DNA from: Bacteroidales bacterium
GTDB lineage: Bacteria > Bacteroidota > Bacteroidia > Bacteroidales > Muribaculaceae
Length of the DNA stretch: 64,000 nucleotides
Reading direction: 5' to 3'
NCBI GenBank assembly: GCA_015060975.1
Contig: SUXI01000003.1
Location: 124,001 to 188,000, forward strand
Below are positions 39,764 through 49,439 of the stretch, piece after piece (positions within the stretch are counted from its first letter, which is position 1; each line of letters begins with the position of its first letter). Under the pieces are notes generated by a model, which was not told where the DNA came from, made no database searches, and was given only the letters and a program-made list of their open reading frames with translations. The translations under genes were made by a program, and so were the position numbers.

Positions 39764-41086
39764 CTAACCTTCGCCTTGTGATTTATAAGTTATATTTGGC
39801 GCTCCTGCCGGGTGGGCTGTAGCATTGATTTTGCGTGTGAAGATTTGCCCTTTGTTATCTTTTACAAATATATTGTTCCCCTCAAATGCAAATGCTGTGA
39901 TGTTGTTGGCAGTGGGATAAGGGAGAATGGCACGTACGCGTCCGCTATGGTCGCATACTTGTATTCCCATCTTTGTTGCTACAAATAAGTTGCCATCGGT
40001 GGCATAGAGCATACCTATTATATCGTAATATTGGTGTAGGGTGTTGTGCAACCAGTAGTATTGTTGGCGGTTTGATTTCTTACCTTTTGGATCAATGGTG
40101 TAGCTTATAAGCCAATCGGAGTAAGGCTCGGTTTCGGTAAAAAGTTTACCGTCGGGCGATGAGGCTGATTTTAGGGTAACTTTAGGCATTTTGCCGTTAT
40201 ATATAGTCCAGTTTTCTCCATCAAGGAGTATAGCTTGAAGCATGTTGTTTTGCGATTTGCCGGCTTTTACAGGGGCGGGATAGTCTTTCCACAAATAGCG
40301 CATTGCATCGGGAAAAAGCCGAGAACCATTCTTTATGCTATGGTTGCCGTCGTCCCACACGGCTTTATATTCATATCCGGCAAATTCAAGAGCTGACGCT
40401 ACAAGTTGGTTTTGCTCATACCAATGACCAAATAGAGCGTTCCAAATATCATTTGCCCCGTCGTGTATAAACACACGCATGGGGCGTGGTTCATATTTGC
40501 GAATCAATGCAGGGTATTCATGTCCGCCACGCATTGAAACGAATGTGCCGCAAGTGGTGTAGATGCGACTGAAAAGGTCGGGACGCAAGAATGTAGTGTT
40601 GAATGATGCGATACCACTACTGCTGGCTCCTGATATGGCTCGGTCGTTAGGGTCCTTTGATATTTTTATTATGCGACCATCGGCAAGTTTTTGGCTTTCG
40701 GCGGAGGGAAGAAGCTCTGATTCAATGAATCGAGCAAAGGTGTCGTCTATGCGGTCAAACTCGTTACTGCGATTGTAACGAATCACAGTGCTGTCATTAG
40801 CAATGCGACCCGGTTTTACAAACACACCTATTGTTACAGGCATCTCGCCGTTGGCGATAAGAGTATCCATGACTGCTGTCGCATTGTAAAGTATTCCATC
40901 AAGCCCAAGGTATAGGCATGCAGGTTTAGTCCCGTCGTATTGTTTTGGAATATATACTTTATATTCATGAACAGTGCCGGGGTAGAATTTTGAATTGAGG
41001 ATTTTGCCATCAATTGTGATACTTTTATCGGCAGACGTTGCCGATAGGTACATAAGGGCGATAAGCAGAGATAAGATTTTTTTCAT
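39764..41086 (-). CDS. Secreted esterase with C-terminal propeller-like part
   Basis: 440 residues, signal peptide about 1-19. Residues about 30-270 form an alpha/beta-hydrolase of the putative esterase (enterochelin-esterase-like) family: HEYKVYIPKQYDG start, nucleophile probably Ser155 in SGASSSGIAS, acid/His region in DDGNHSIKNG. The C-terminal part (about 290-440: LYATDGNLFVATKMGIQVCD) resembles strands of an SMP-30/gluconolactonase-like propeller, but it is too short for a full one. It probably acts in the periplasm on sugar esters. It is the last gene of the minus-strand run, 38 bp after the YigZ gene. Confidence 0.78.
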   Translation of the reverse strand: MKKILSLLIALMYLSATSADKSITIDGKILNSKFYPGTVHEYKVYIPKQYDGTKPACLYLGLDGILYNATAVMDTLIANGEMPVTIGVFVKPGRIANDSTVIRYNRSNEFDRIDDTFARFIESELLPSAESQKLADGRIIKISKDPNDRAISGASSSGIASFNTTFLRPDLFSRIYTTCGTFVSMRGGHEYPALIRKYEPRPMRVFIHDGANDIWNALFGHWYEQNQLVASALEFAGYEYKAVWDDGNHSIKNGSRLFPDAMRYLWKDYPAPVKAGKSQNNMLQAILLDGENWTIYNGKMPKVTLKSASSPDGKLFTETEPYSDWLISYTIDPKGKKSNRQQYYWLHNTLHQYYDIIGMLYATDGNLFVATKMGIQVCDHSGRVRAILPYPTANNITAFAFEGNNIFVKDNKGQIFTRKINATAHPAGAPNITYKSQGEG

Positions 41087-41124
41087 GGGATATGTTATTA
41101 TGAATTAATTAATTAATGATAAGT

Positions 41125-41721
41125 TTATTCGTTAAAGGTAACACCGTCGATGTCGAGCAGGCGATTGGCTACAATATCACGATTGTCGAGGCGAGTGGTT
41201 ATGGTCATCTGACACGCATTGTCAAATGTTTGGTTTGAGATCTTAATATTGGGGTCTTTTGCAACTTTCATTACATCATTCATGGCGAGATAGGGAAAGT
41301 TGAATGTTATAGATGACATTTCATGGCATTCGATAATGTTCCCTGCAAGAATTGCTTCGCGAGCAGCTTCACGATATGCGACAATTAGTCCCGATGTGCC
41401 AAGTTTTATGCCTCCAAAGTAGCGAACAACAATAATGACAATGTTGGTGAGATTAAACGAGTTTATTTGCCCCAAAATAGGTTTGCCGGCGGTGCCACTC
41501 GGCTCTCCATTGTCATTTGATAAAAACTCGTTACGAGCAGTGCCAATCATATACGCCCAACACACATGGCGAGCATCGAAATACTCTTTTTGATACTTTG
41601 CTACAACCTCTTTTGCTTCTGATGCAGAGGTTACAGGAACTGCAAAGGAGATGAATTTGCTCATCTTCTCTTTATAAAGCCCTTCGGCGGGAGCATCAAG
41701 TGTGTAGAATGTATCGGCCAT
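41125..41721 (-). CDS. YigZ/IMPACT family protein
   Basis: 198 residues. The N-terminal UPF0029/IMPACT domain is recognised by KFISFAVPVTSASEAKE, HVCWAYMIG, SNDNGEPSGTAGKPIL and IVVRYFGGIKLGTSGL; a ferredoxin-like C-terminal domain follows. A soluble protein of uncertain function, linked to translation control in eukaryotic relatives. It starts 6 bp after the DUF2148 gene. Confidence 0.93.
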   Translation of the reverse strand: MADTFYTLDAPAEGLYKEKMSKFISFAVPVTSASEAKEVVAKYQKEYFDARHVCWAYMIGTARNEFLSNDNGEPSGTAGKPILGQINSFNLTNIVIIVVRYFGGIKLGTSGLIVAYREAAREAILAGNIIECHEMSSITFNFPYLAMNDVMKVAKDPNIKISNQTFDNACQMTITTRLDNRDIVANRLLDIDGVTFNE

Positions 41722-41727
41722 ATATGT

Positions 41728-42273
41728 TTATTGCTTGTTGTTTTCTTCTTTGGGTTTGCGATCGAAGAATGGATTTTTTGATGAAGCAGAAACCGCAATT
41801 GCAAATACTTGCTTACAATCGTTAAGGAATCCAAGTTGTTGAGCTGCCAACCCTGCCGAGAAGAGAACACGAGTGTCAAGACGTAAATCGGCAGCCATGG
41901 CGCAAGCCGAGCCGAGAGCAATCCCTACATCAATCGAATTTATGGCACATGGTACCGATTGTGGCTTTTCTGCACATGTGGCATAACCACAATGAGCGCA
42001 GTTTAATCCCTGCATGAGAGATTGTGAGCCAATCAATATTACACATTCGGCTTGAAGAATGTTATCGGCATCGCGAAGAAAAAATTTCATGCCATGTCCC
42101 TCAACCATTGCCACCATTTTTTTTGACAATCGAGTTAAATCATCGCCATCAATGAGTGCAATTTCAATAATATCAACACCTTTTCCTTTTGGGGCAGTGC
42201 GAGCTGCGGTCATCATTTGACAAGCCGCCGCAAGCACTTGCTCGTGACGGCTGTTGCGTTCGTTTATAATCAT
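41728..42273 (-). CDS. DUF2148 ferredoxin-like protein
   Basis: 181 residues. The centre holds a Cys group, GLNCAHCGYATCAEKP, with a further Cys in SVPCAIN, consistent with an Fe-S or metal site, followed by DVGIALGSACAMAADL. This is the DUF2148 pattern. Function unknown. It lies 12 bp after queA and 6 bp before the YigZ gene, so it is part of the same transcription unit. Confidence 0.85.
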   Translation of the reverse strand: MIINERNSRHEQVLAAACQMMTAARTAPKGKGVDIIEIALIDGDDLTRLSKKMVAMVEGHGMKFFLRDADNILQAECVILIGSQSLMQGLNCAHCGYATCAEKPQSVPCAINSIDVGIALGSACAMAADLRLDTRVLFSAGLAAQQLGFLNDCKQVFAIAVSASSKNPFFDRKPKEENNKQ

Positions 42274-42285
42274 GTAGTGTCGTAA

Positions 42286-43335
42286 TTATAATATGAGCAT
42301 GGCATCACCATAGGCTCCAAAACGATAGCCCTCTTTAACGGCTTGTTCGTATGCCTGCATTGTTAAGTCATATCCGCCAAATGCCGCCACCATCATAAGC
42401 ATTGTGGAATAAGGCATGTGGAAGTTGCTGATAAGAGCATTTGTGACAGTGAAGTCGTATGGGGGGAAAATGAATTTGTTGGTCCACCCTTCATAAACTT
42501 TCATGTGTCCACCCATTGATACGGCACTTGCGATGCCACGAAGCACCGATGTGCCAACAGCGCACACTTTATGTTCCGCGTCTTTAATTGCATTTACACG
42601 TTCAACAAGTTCGGGTGATACGGCCATTTGTTCTGAATCCATACGGTGTTTTGTGAGGTCTTCAACGTCAATTTCTCTAAAGTTTCCAAGCCCACTGTGA
42701 ATTGTGAGAAATCCTTGTTCGATTCCTTTAATTTCCATACGTTTCAGTAATTCCCGGCTAAAGTGCATGCCTGCGGCAGGGGCAACTACGGCTCCTTCAT
42801 TTTTTGCGAAAATACATTGGTATCTTTCGGCATCGTTTGCGTCGGGTTCTCGTTTGATATAGTCGGGAAGAGGTGTTTGTCCCAAACGATATAGTGCGGC
42901 TTTGAACTCTTCGTGGCTTCCGTCATAAAGGAAACGAAGTGTGCGACCACGAGATGTGGTGTTATCAATAACTTCGGCTACCATTGATTCGTCTTCGCCA
43001 AAATATAATTTATTCCCAATGCGTATCTTTCGGGCAGGTTCAACAAGAACGTCCCACAATTTATGTTCTTCATTTAGCTCTCGCAAAAGAAATACTTCAA
43101 TTTTGGCTCCAGTTTTTTCTTTATTTCCATAAAGACGAGCCGGGAATACACGAGTGTCATTAAAAATGAAGATGTCACCCTCGTCAAAGTGTTGTATTAC
43201 GTCTTTGAAATATTGGTGTTGAATTTCTCCTGTTTTACGGTCAAGTACCATTAAACGAGATTCATCGCGTTGAGGTGATGGCTCTTGCGCGATTAAATTT
43301 TCGGGGAGTTTGAAATTAAATTGTGATAGCTTCAT
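42286..43335 (-). CDS. queA: S-adenosylmethionine:tRNA ribosyltransferase-isomerase
   Basis: 349 residues, normal length. It transfers and rearranges the ribosyl part of SAM onto preQ1 in tRNA to make epoxyqueuosine. Family motifs: the N-terminal [52 protein letters not shown] [11 protein letters not shown] and the C-terminal [18 protein letters not shown]. It follows truB by 47 bp, so two tRNA-modification genes are joined. Confidence 0.96.
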   Translation of the reverse strand: MKLSQFNFKLPENLIAQEPSPQRDESRLMVLDRKTGEIQHQYFKDVIQHFDEGDIFIFNDTRVFPARLYGNKEKTGAKIEVFLLRELNEEHKLWDVLVEPARKIRIGNKLYFGEDESMVAEVIDNTTSRGRTLRFLYDGSHEEFKAALYRLGQTPLPDYIKREPDANDAERYQCIFAKNEGAVVAPAAGMHFSRELLKRMEIKGIEQGFLTIHSGLGNFREIDVEDLTKHRMDSEQMAVSPELVERVNAIKDAEHKVCAVGTSVLRGIASAVSMGGHMKVYEGWTNKFIFPPYDFTVTNALISNFHMPYSTMLMMVAAFGGYDLTMQAYEQAVKEGYRFGAYGDAMLIL

Positions 43336-43382
43336 GATTAATGTATGTTTTTTATTAATGTCGTTATTTAAAATATATTAGT

Positions 43383-44096
43383 TTATTGTTTTGCTTCAGG
43401 CAAAACAAATTCAATGTTGTTGAGCATTTCAATTGCTTGATCAACAGAGAGGCAATCTTCAACTTTCACATCGCCCACTCGTGTGCGACGCAATGCGGTG
43501 AGATGACCGCCCGAATTAAGGGCTTCGCCAATGTCGCGGGCAAGAGCGCGGATATATGTTCCTTTGCTGCACACAACTCTCACCACGATGCTTTGTTGAG
43601 AATATTCGAGTAGCTCGATTTCGTCAATTACAAGTACTTTGGCTTTGAGTTCTACCTCTTTCCCTTTGCGAGCCATTTTATAGGCACGTTTGCCATCTAT
43701 TTTGCATGCCGAGAATGCCGGTGGCACTTGCTCAATGCGTCCTGTAAATTTCTTCAACACAGTCTCAACCATTTCGCGAGTGATATGCTCGGTGGGATAG
43801 GTTGCGTCGATTTCGGTTTCAAGGTCAAAAGACGGAGTAGTGGCACCCAAAGCAATCGTTGCAACATATTCTTTTGTGTGAGCTTGAAGCTCATCGATGC
43901 GTTTGGTGGCTTTGCCGGTGCACACAATCATCACACCGGTAGCCAGCGGGTCGAGAGTGCCGGCATGTCCCACTTTTATTTTTTTTATTTTAAGACGTCG
44001 AGCCATAATGCCACGCACACGTTTCACTGCGTCAAACGATGACCAATGCAAAGGCTTGTCGAGATATAATATTTCTCCTTCTAAAGGATTAAACAT
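43383..44096 (-). CDS. truB: tRNA pseudouridine(55) synthase
   Basis: 237 residues from the ATG at 44096 (MFNPLEGEILYLDKPLHW). The longer frame to 44180 would overlap uppP and has no family similarity. The catalytic Asp is in GHAGTLDPLATGVM. VPPAFSACKIDGKRAYKMAR and CSKGTYIRALARDIG are family motifs. It isomerises U55 in the T-loop of tRNA. It begins 11 bp after uppP. Confidence 0.95.
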   Translation of the reverse strand: MFNPLEGEILYLDKPLHWSSFDAVKRVRGIMARRLKIKKIKVGHAGTLDPLATGVMIVCTGKATKRIDELQAHTKEYVATIALGATTPSFDLETEIDATYPTEHITREMVETVLKKFTGRIEQVPPAFSACKIDGKRAYKMARKGKEVELKAKVLVIDEIELLEYSQQSIVVRVVCSKGTYIRALARDIGEALNSGGHLTALRRTRVGDVKVEDCLSVDQAIEMLNNIEFVLPEAKQ

Positions 44097-44107
44097 ACTC
44101 AAGTCAA

Positions 44108-44953
44108 TTACATTATTTGAAGATTCATACCGCATGCCAGCATAATGAGTATTGCGCCACCAACGATGATGCGATACCACCCAAATGCTTTAAAACCGTG
44201 TCTTGTCACAAAAGATATGAAGAACTTTATTGCGAGAACTGCAACGATAAATGCTACGATGTTTCCCACAATTAATGTGTCGAGGTTTTCTGTTATGAGT
44301 TCGGTACCCCCCACCTTTATAAGTTTATATACTTTATACACTGTGGCGCCTAACATAGTTGGAACAGCAAGGAAGAAAGAAAACTCGGCGGCGGCTTTAC
44401 GAGTCATTTTTTGAGACATACCGCCAACGATTGTCGCCATAGAGCGGGAAACTCCCGGAATCATTGATATGCATTGGAAAAGCCCCACCATAAATGCTCT
44501 TTTCTCGGTTAATTGGGTGTTTTCGCTTCCTTTATTGAATATTTTATCGCAAAATAGCATAAATATGCCACCAATGACAAGCATAACGGCAACAACCCAC
44601 ACTTTTTCAAGCATAGCGTCGATTGCATCGCTGAAAAGTAATCCTAATACAGCGGCAGGAATAAATGCTATAAATAATTTCCAATAAAAATCATATTTGT
44701 GGATAATGCGACGTACTATACCTGAGCCTTTGGGAGCAGGAGTGTTGTTTAATTGAAAGAAGCGTTTCCAATATAACCATATTACAGAAAGTATTGCGCC
44801 AAATTGTATGATAAAGGTGAACGCTTTTACATAATCGGTACTCTCAACACCCAATAAATTTTGGGCAATAATCATGTGACCGGTTGACGACACCGGAAGG
44901 AACTCGGTGAGACCTTCTACTATTGCTATTATAATTGATTCAAAAATACTCAT
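44108..44953 (-). CDS. uppP: Undecaprenyl-diphosphatase
   Basis: 281 residues, polytopic inner-membrane enzyme (BacA type) that recycles undecaprenyl pyrophosphate for wall and glycan synthesis; high dosage is known to give bacitracin resistance. Motif 1, [16 protein letters not shown] (Glu and Ser/Gly cluster), and motif 2, [13 protein letters not shown], are intact. The start overlaps the DUF3098 gene by 4 bp. Confidence 0.95.
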   Translation of the reverse strand: MSIFESIIIAIVEGLTEFLPVSSTGHMIIAQNLLGVESTDYVKAFTFIIQFGAILSVIWLYWKRFFQLNNTPAPKGSGIVRRIIHKYDFYWKLFIAFIPAAVLGLLFSDAIDAMLEKVWVVAVMLVIGGIFMLFCDKIFNKGSENTQLTEKRAFMVGLFQCISMIPGVSRSMATIVGGMSQKMTRKAAAEFSFFLAVPTMLGATVYKVYKLIKVGGTELITENLDTLIVGNIVAFIVAVLAIKFFISFVTRHGFKAFGWYRIIVGGAILIMLACGMNLQIM

Positions 44954-45222
44954 TGTTCGTTACTTTTTTTATTGCGATAAACAATACCATATCCCATAAA
45001 TATAAATCCCAAAAACGCTATTGTGGGACCAATCACAATGCGGCGAGTGCTAAAAATATCTGGATTGAAATTCTCCATAGTTGAGTTTCCTCCAACCATT
45101 AATAGAAAGCCAATTATTATCATTGCGCCTGCAATCCCCATCAATATGAAATTGGTTTTGCCAAGAGGGAGTGGGACACGTTTGTTTTCGGTAGTTTGTT
45201 TTTGTTGTATTTTTTTACTCAT
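44950..45222 (-). CDS. DUF3098 membrane protein
   Basis: 90 residues: a charged N-terminus (about 1-22), two hydrophobic segments (about 26-46 and 63-82) and a basic tail. The pattern [21 protein letters not shown] and [16 protein letters not shown] is the DUF3098 family, found between ftsX and uppP in many Bacteroidetes. Its role is unknown, but its position suggests envelope or division work. It overlaps uppP by 4 bp. Confidence 0.88.
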   Translation of the reverse strand: MSKKIQQKQTTENKRVPLPLGKTNFILMGIAGAMIIIGFLLMVGGNSTMENFNPDIFSTRRIVIGPTIAFLGFIFMGYGIVYRNKKSNEQ

Positions 45223-45252
45223 AATTTATATTGTTTTTTCTGTGATTATAGT

Positions 45253-46128
45253 TTATTTAAAAAGATCGTCATACTTTGTGCGCAAATATTTGTTGGTCGC
45301 AAAAAATGCTGATATGGTGCAAATTATGATTCCGGCAATTATAATTCCGCTAAAAATGTATGTTGCATCGAGCCAAGATATCGATTGCCCCCAAGAGTAG
45401 TCAATTGTTTGAAGGTAATATAATGATGATGCAAGAATTATAATTGTTATAAGCGATGCGATAATGCCGTGTATGAGGTTGTTAATGATGAATGGGCGAC
45501 GAATAAAACCATTAGTGGCTCCCACAAGTTTCATCGTGTGAATAATAAAACGTTTGGAATATACGGTGAGTCTCACGGTATTGTTTATTAATACAAATGA
45601 AATTAAAACCAATGTCGCTGCAATAATTGCGAGTATAATCATGATGTTTCCTATAGTGTAATTTATCTCATCAATCATTGACGTGTCGCTTATGACTTCA
45701 TCAATAGCAAGATTGTCGAGTAGGGATATTTTAATATTTTCAATACTGTCACGATTTGCATATTGTGGTTTTACTTTTATTTCAAATTCGGGTTGATATG
45801 GGTTGACTCCTGCCATCATTTCAAGAATGTCTTCGCCCATTTGTTGTGATTCTTGTTGTAACGCTTCTTCTGCCGAAATGAATAATTGGCTTGCAACATA
45901 AGGAGCGGTTGCCCATTTCTGTTTTAGTGAATTTACTTCAGAAGGTGTTACGCTGTGTTTAAGCATCACAGTAAATCCAATGTCTTTTTTTATATCATTG
46001 GTTATATTTTGAGTTACTAATCCTAAAAAAGCGATTATCCCTATAACCAAAAGAACTAAAGTTACACTTATAGTTGAAGTTATTTGTGCGCTAAAAGTGG
46101 AAATTGCCGTTTTGCGTCGTTTACTCAT
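45253..46128 (-). CDS. ftsX: Cell division protein FtsX
   Basis: 291 residues from the ATG at 46128 (MSKRRKTAISTFSAQITS); the upstream extension to 46161 adds no family sequence. One N-terminal membrane helix, a periplasmic loop (about 50-165, DIGFTVMLKHSVTPSEV) and three C-terminal helices give the FtsX permease topology. With FtsE it controls wall hydrolases at the septum; no ftsE gene is in the window. It is first in the minus-strand unit, with a consensus promoter. Confidence 0.93.
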   Translation of the reverse strand: MSKRRKTAISTFSAQITSTISVTLVLLVIGIIAFLGLVTQNITNDIKKDIGFTVMLKHSVTPSEVNSLKQKWATAPYVASQLFISAEEALQQESQQMGEDILEMMAGVNPYQPEFEIKVKPQYANRDSIENIKISLLDNLAIDEVISDTSMIDEINYTIGNIMIILAIIAATLVLISFVLINNTVRLTVYSKRFIIHTMKLVGATNGFIRRPFIINNLIHGIIASLITIIILASSLYYLQTIDYSWGQSISWLDATYIFSGIIIAGIIICTISAFFATNKYLRTKYDDLFK

Positions 46129-46189
46129 TGTCGTACTCTTGAAGGTGATTATAATGGGCATAAATATCCATTATAAATTTAATTATTTG

Positions 46190-46220
46190 CAAAATTAATA
46201 CAATCAGGAGCCGTTGTCAA
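46190..46220 (-). promoter_or_regulatory. Promoter of the ftsX operon
   Basis: Minus strand: TTG at 46218-46220, a 20-bp spacer, then TAATTTTG at 46190-46197, 61 bp before the ftsX ATG. Confidence 0.7.
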
Positions 46221-46257
46221 GAGTTTTGAATGTAAAAATGATAAAAAAGTTAAGAGT

Positions 46258-46292
46258 TTTGGTTATAAAAATAAAAAAATAATGTAAATTTG
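46258..46292 (+). promoter_or_regulatory. Promoter of the His-rich small protein gene
   Basis: TTTG at 46258-46261, a 23-bp spacer, then TAAATTTG at 46285-46292, 31 bp before the ATG. Confidence 0.7.
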
Positions 46293-46323
46293 CACTCAAT
46301 TATTTAGAATTGTTTCAAATAAG

Positions 46324-46665
46324 ATGAGAGAAGGACGTCATAAACCGCTTGTCGCAATATTTCTATTGATATTGTTGATGAGTTATAAGGTGGGTGTCAC
46401 AATGTTTGTGCATGCTCACGATATTGACGGCACAATGGTTGTGCACTCTCACCCTTTTACGAGCAGTAGTCATAATCACTCTTCTACGCAAGTGATTGCC
46501 ATTGGGCAATTAAGTACATTTACAGGTGTGGAATATACCGCCTATGAAGAAATAAAGGATTTAGGTGTTGCGGTAGAAGAAATTGGCACAAATAATTCAG
46601 ATTCAAAGGTAATTAATGCAAGTGGGTTGAGTTTTTCTTTGCGCGCCCCACCTGTATGTTGTTAA
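46324..46665 (+). CDS. Small His-rich membrane-anchored protein
   Basis: 113 residues: a basic N-terminus, one hydrophobic segment (about 8-28), then a His-rich stretch (HAHDIDG, VVHSHPF, SSSHNHSS) giving seven His in about 30 residues, and a C-terminal Arg-Ala-Pro-Pro...Cys-Cys ending. I do not recognise a named family. The His cluster after a single membrane helix suggests periplasmic metal binding. It stands upstream of a TonB receptor that also begins with a His-rich stretch, and together they may handle zinc or a similar metal; that is inference. Confidence 0.65.
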   Translation: MREGRHKPLVAIFLLILLMSYKVGVTMFVHAHDIDGTMVVHSHPFTSSSHNHSSTQVIAIGQLSTFTGVEYTAYEEIKDLGVAVEEIGTNNSDSKVINASGLSFSLRAPPVCC

Positions 46666-46683
46666 AAATCTATTCCAACTAAA

Positions 46684-46880
46684 CTAAGAAGCTGTTTAAT
46701 TTTCTTTCAAAAAAGTTATTTACATTAATTGTAGGCTGAGCTTGCCTTTTTATGCTCTTTTTTGCCTGTTTTTACCTCTTTGCAGTTGCATAGCTCGCTA
46801 TGTGTGCCATTGAAAAATGAAAAAACATTCTAAAAAAGACCTATAAAAATTTCAAGGACATAAATTTAAACAGCGTCTAA
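46684..46880. mobile_element. MITE-like element (189 bp plus 4-bp duplication)
   Basis: GAAGCTGTTTAA at 46688-46699 is mirrored by TTTAAACAGCGT at 46865-46876, giving an imperfect 10-12-bp terminal inverted repeat. CTAA flanks both outer ends (46684-46687 and 46877-46880), as a target-site duplication would. Inside there is no ORF, but there is a short hairpin (CATAG-CTCG-CTATG near 46789-46802). It is the size and form of a non-autonomous transposon. The inverted repeat is short, so chance is not excluded. Confidence 0.45.
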
Positions 46881-46922
46881 AAGTCTAAAGTTTTTAACAA
46901 CCAATAATTACAAATTTCAAAA

Positions 46923-49325
46923 ATGAAAAAAATAATTATGGTATGTGTGTCTATCTTCATAGGTGCATGTATCTCTTTAAATGCTGTTGCTCAGAATGGA
47001 CATCACGAGCATGACCACAAATATGGACATAACCACAATCATCCTCATGGAGAGAATGTTGACAAGTATAAACGAAACGCCATTTCCGGGCATGTTTTTG
47101 AATATGGTTCCCATGAGGCAATCCCTTTTGCGACAATATATGTAGTGGAAACTGCCGATGGGGTGTTGGCAGGAGATGGCGGAGAGTTTTTTATTGAAAA
47201 TCTTCGTGATGGTCGTTATACATTGCGAGTTCAGTGTATGGGTTATGCGACAAAGGAAATTATAGTAGATGTTAAGGGGCATGAACTTAAACATTTTGAT
47301 GTTGAGCTTGATGCAAGTAGTGTGCAGCTTGATGATGTTGTGGTATCGGCCTCGCGAAATGCGGTGCGTCGTTGCGAAGCTCCGGTGGTGGTAAATGTTT
47401 TGAACCATCAGTTGTTTGAGAAAACAAATTCTACCGACTTGGCGCAATCGCTCAATTATCAATCGGGGTTGCGTGTAGAAAACAGTTGTCAAAACTGTGC
47501 GTTCCCGCAAGTACGCATTAATGGACTTGAAGGTCCATATTCGCAAGTGTTGATTAATAGCCGTCCGGTAGTGAGTGCATTGTCGGGTGTATATGCTCTT
47601 GAGCAACTACCTGTTAATATGATTGATCGCATTGAGGTTGTGCGTGGCGGAGGCTCGGCTCTTTTTGGCGCAAATGCCGTGGGAGGTACAATTAATATTA
47701 TTACAAAAGACCCCATTAATAACTCGTTTAGTGTGGGTACAACAATCTCAAATATGAATGGCGATGCATGGGAAGAGGTTGTTAACGCAAATGCTTCGCT
47801 TGTGTCGGAAGACAATAAATATGGTATAGCTCTTTATGAAACATATCGCAATCGTAATCCATACGATGCCAATGGTGATGATTTCTCTGAAGTAGGTAAA
47901 CTTAATCTCAATTCATTTGGATTTAATGCTTATTATCGACCTACTCTGTTCAGCCGTTTGAGTTTGGAATATCACACAACCAATGAATTTCGTCGTGGGG
48001 GTAATAAATTTGATCTTGAGCCATTTCAAACAGATATCACCGAGCAAACACGCCATGTGATAAATAGTGGAGGAGTAAATTATGAGCAATCGTGGAATGA
48101 GTATAAGCATCGCATGTCTATTTATACATCAATTCAAGATATTGACCGTAATAGTTATTACGGTGCACAACAAAACCCCGATGCATACGGAAAAACCGAT
48201 GACCTTACATGGGTAGCGGGTGGTATGTACACAGGTAGTTATGATAAAGTGATGTTTGCGCCTGCCACATTTACAGTCGGTATTGAATATCAAAGCAACT
48301 CAATGCACGATGTGATGGTGGGCTATAACCGTGATATGCAACAAGACGTGAGAATTTTTGGTTCGTTTTTGCAAAACGAATGGAAAATGAATCACTTTAC
48401 ATTGCTTGCCGGCTTGCGATTAGATAATCACAACCTCATCGACAATCCCATTTTGAGTCCTCGCGTAAACTTGATGTATCGTCCCAATGATAAATTTCAA
48501 GCGCGCGCAACGTGGTCAACCGGTTTTAGAGCACCACAGGCATACGACGAAGACCTTCATATTACTGCTGTAGGGGGAGAAGGTACATTGATTGAGCTTG
48601 CCGAAGGGCTTGACCCGGAACGTTCAAATTCCTTTAGTGGCTCTATCGACTGGGTATGTAATCTTGGTCATTGGCAAGCCAATGTGTTGTTAGAAGGATT
48701 TTATACAACTCTGAATGACGTGTTTGTGCTTGAAGATAAGGGGTTTGATGAACAGGGTAATGCGATTAAGGAACGCCGAAACGGTAGTGGAGCACATGTG
48801 TATGGAGCTAATCTCGACTTCAAAATAGCTCATGGCAAAGACATCGCCCTACAACTTGGTGCTACATGGCAACGTAGTCGTTACAAGGATGCAGAGCAAT
48901 GGAGTGAAGACCCCACGGTTGCTCCAACTAAAAATATGATGCGTACACCTAATCTATATGGCTATTTCACGTTAAGCGGTTCTCCTTTCCGTCGTTTTGA
49001 CTGGGCGTTGTCGGGCGTTTATACAGGTCGCATGTATGTGCCACACTATGCTCCGGGTGAAGTGCCCGAAGATGATCCATTTTTTGATACATATATCACA
49101 CAAGATGAACTTGTGCATACTCCCGATTTCTTTGATTTTAATGTGAAATTAAATTATACTATTCCGTTGAACAGTCGATTGGAAATGCAAATCAGTGCCG
49201 GAGTAAAAAACATTTTTGATGCTTTCCAAAAAGATCTTGACAGTGGCGGATACCGAGACTCGGGCTATTTTTATGGTCCCACTGCCCCTCGCACATATTT
49301 TGCCGGCGTGAAATTCACGATGTAG
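46923..49325 (+). CDS. TonB-dependent receptor with His-rich N-terminus
   Basis: 800 residues: signal peptide (ends NAVAQ, about residue 23), then a His-rich segment (about 25-45: GHHEHDHKYGHNHNH), a carboxypeptidase-regulatory-like domain (about 52-135), a plug domain (about 145-270, RRCEAPVVVNVLN, GGGSALFGANAVGGTINIITK) and a 22-strand-type barrel ending FAGVKFTM. Receptors with a His-rich region, such as ZnuD-like ones, take up zinc or other metals, so metal uptake is a reasonable guess; siderophore or cobalamin uptake remains possible. The gene is separated from the small His-rich gene by a MITE-like insert. Confidence 0.9.
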   Translation: MKKIIMVCVSIFIGACISLNAVAQNGHHEHDHKYGHNHNHPHGENVDKYKRNAISGHVFEYGSHEAIPFATIYVVETADGVLAGDGGEFFIENLRDGRYTLRVQCMGYATKEIIVDVKGHELKHFDVELDASSVQLDDVVVSASRNAVRRCEAPVVVNVLNHQLFEKTNSTDLAQSLNYQSGLRVENSCQNCAFPQVRINGLEGPYSQVLINSRPVVSALSGVYALEQLPVNMIDRIEVVRGGGSALFGANAVGGTINIITKDPINNSFSVGTTISNMNGDAWEEVVNANASLVSEDNKYGIALYETYRNRNPYDANGDDFSEVGKLNLNSFGFNAYYRPTLFSRLSLEYHTTNEFRRGGNKFDLEPFQTDITEQTRHVINSGGVNYEQSWNEYKHRMSIYTSIQDIDRNSYYGAQQNPDAYGKTDDLTWVAGGMYTGSYDKVMFAPATFTVGIEYQSNSMHDVMVGYNRDMQQDVRIFGSFLQNEWKMNHFTLLAGLRLDNHNLIDNPILSPRVNLMYRPNDKFQARATWSTGFRAPQAYDEDLHITAVGGEGTLIELAEGLDPERSNSFSGSIDWVCNLGHWQANVLLEGFYTTLNDVFVLEDKGFDEQGNAIKERRNGSGAHVYGANLDFKIAHGKDIALQLGATWQRSRYKDAEQWSEDPTVAPTKNMMRTPNLYGYFTLSGSPFRRFDWALSGVYTGRMYVPHYAPGEVPEDDPFFDTYITQDELVHTPDFFDFNVKLNYTIPLNSRLEMQISAGVKNIFDAFQKDLDSGGYRDSGYFYGPTAPRTYFAGVKFTM

Positions 49326-49364
49326 AGTTGATTGTTTAGAATACTACAATTTTAATAAAATTAA

Positions 49365-49397
49365 GAGAGACTATGCCATTCAGTGACGTAGTCTCTC
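49365..49397. terminator. Intrinsic terminator between convergent genes
   Basis: GAGAGACTA pairs with TAGTCTCTC across a loop of 15 nt, between the TonB receptor (plus) and the BspA-like gene (minus). Confidence 0.7.
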
Positions 49398-49439
49398 ATT
49401 TATATAGAAGATTAAGATGTATTAAATTGAAGCCACACA

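Noticed and set aside
43383..44180. Long start for truB at 44180
   Set aside because: The extra 28 codons overlap uppP and show no similarity to TruB; the ATG at 44096 gives the normal N-terminus.
46977..47606. 209-codon minus-strand open frame inside the His-rich TonB receptor gene
   Set aside because: It overlaps the His-rich and plug coding region completely, has no family character and no promoter; a shadow of codon bias.
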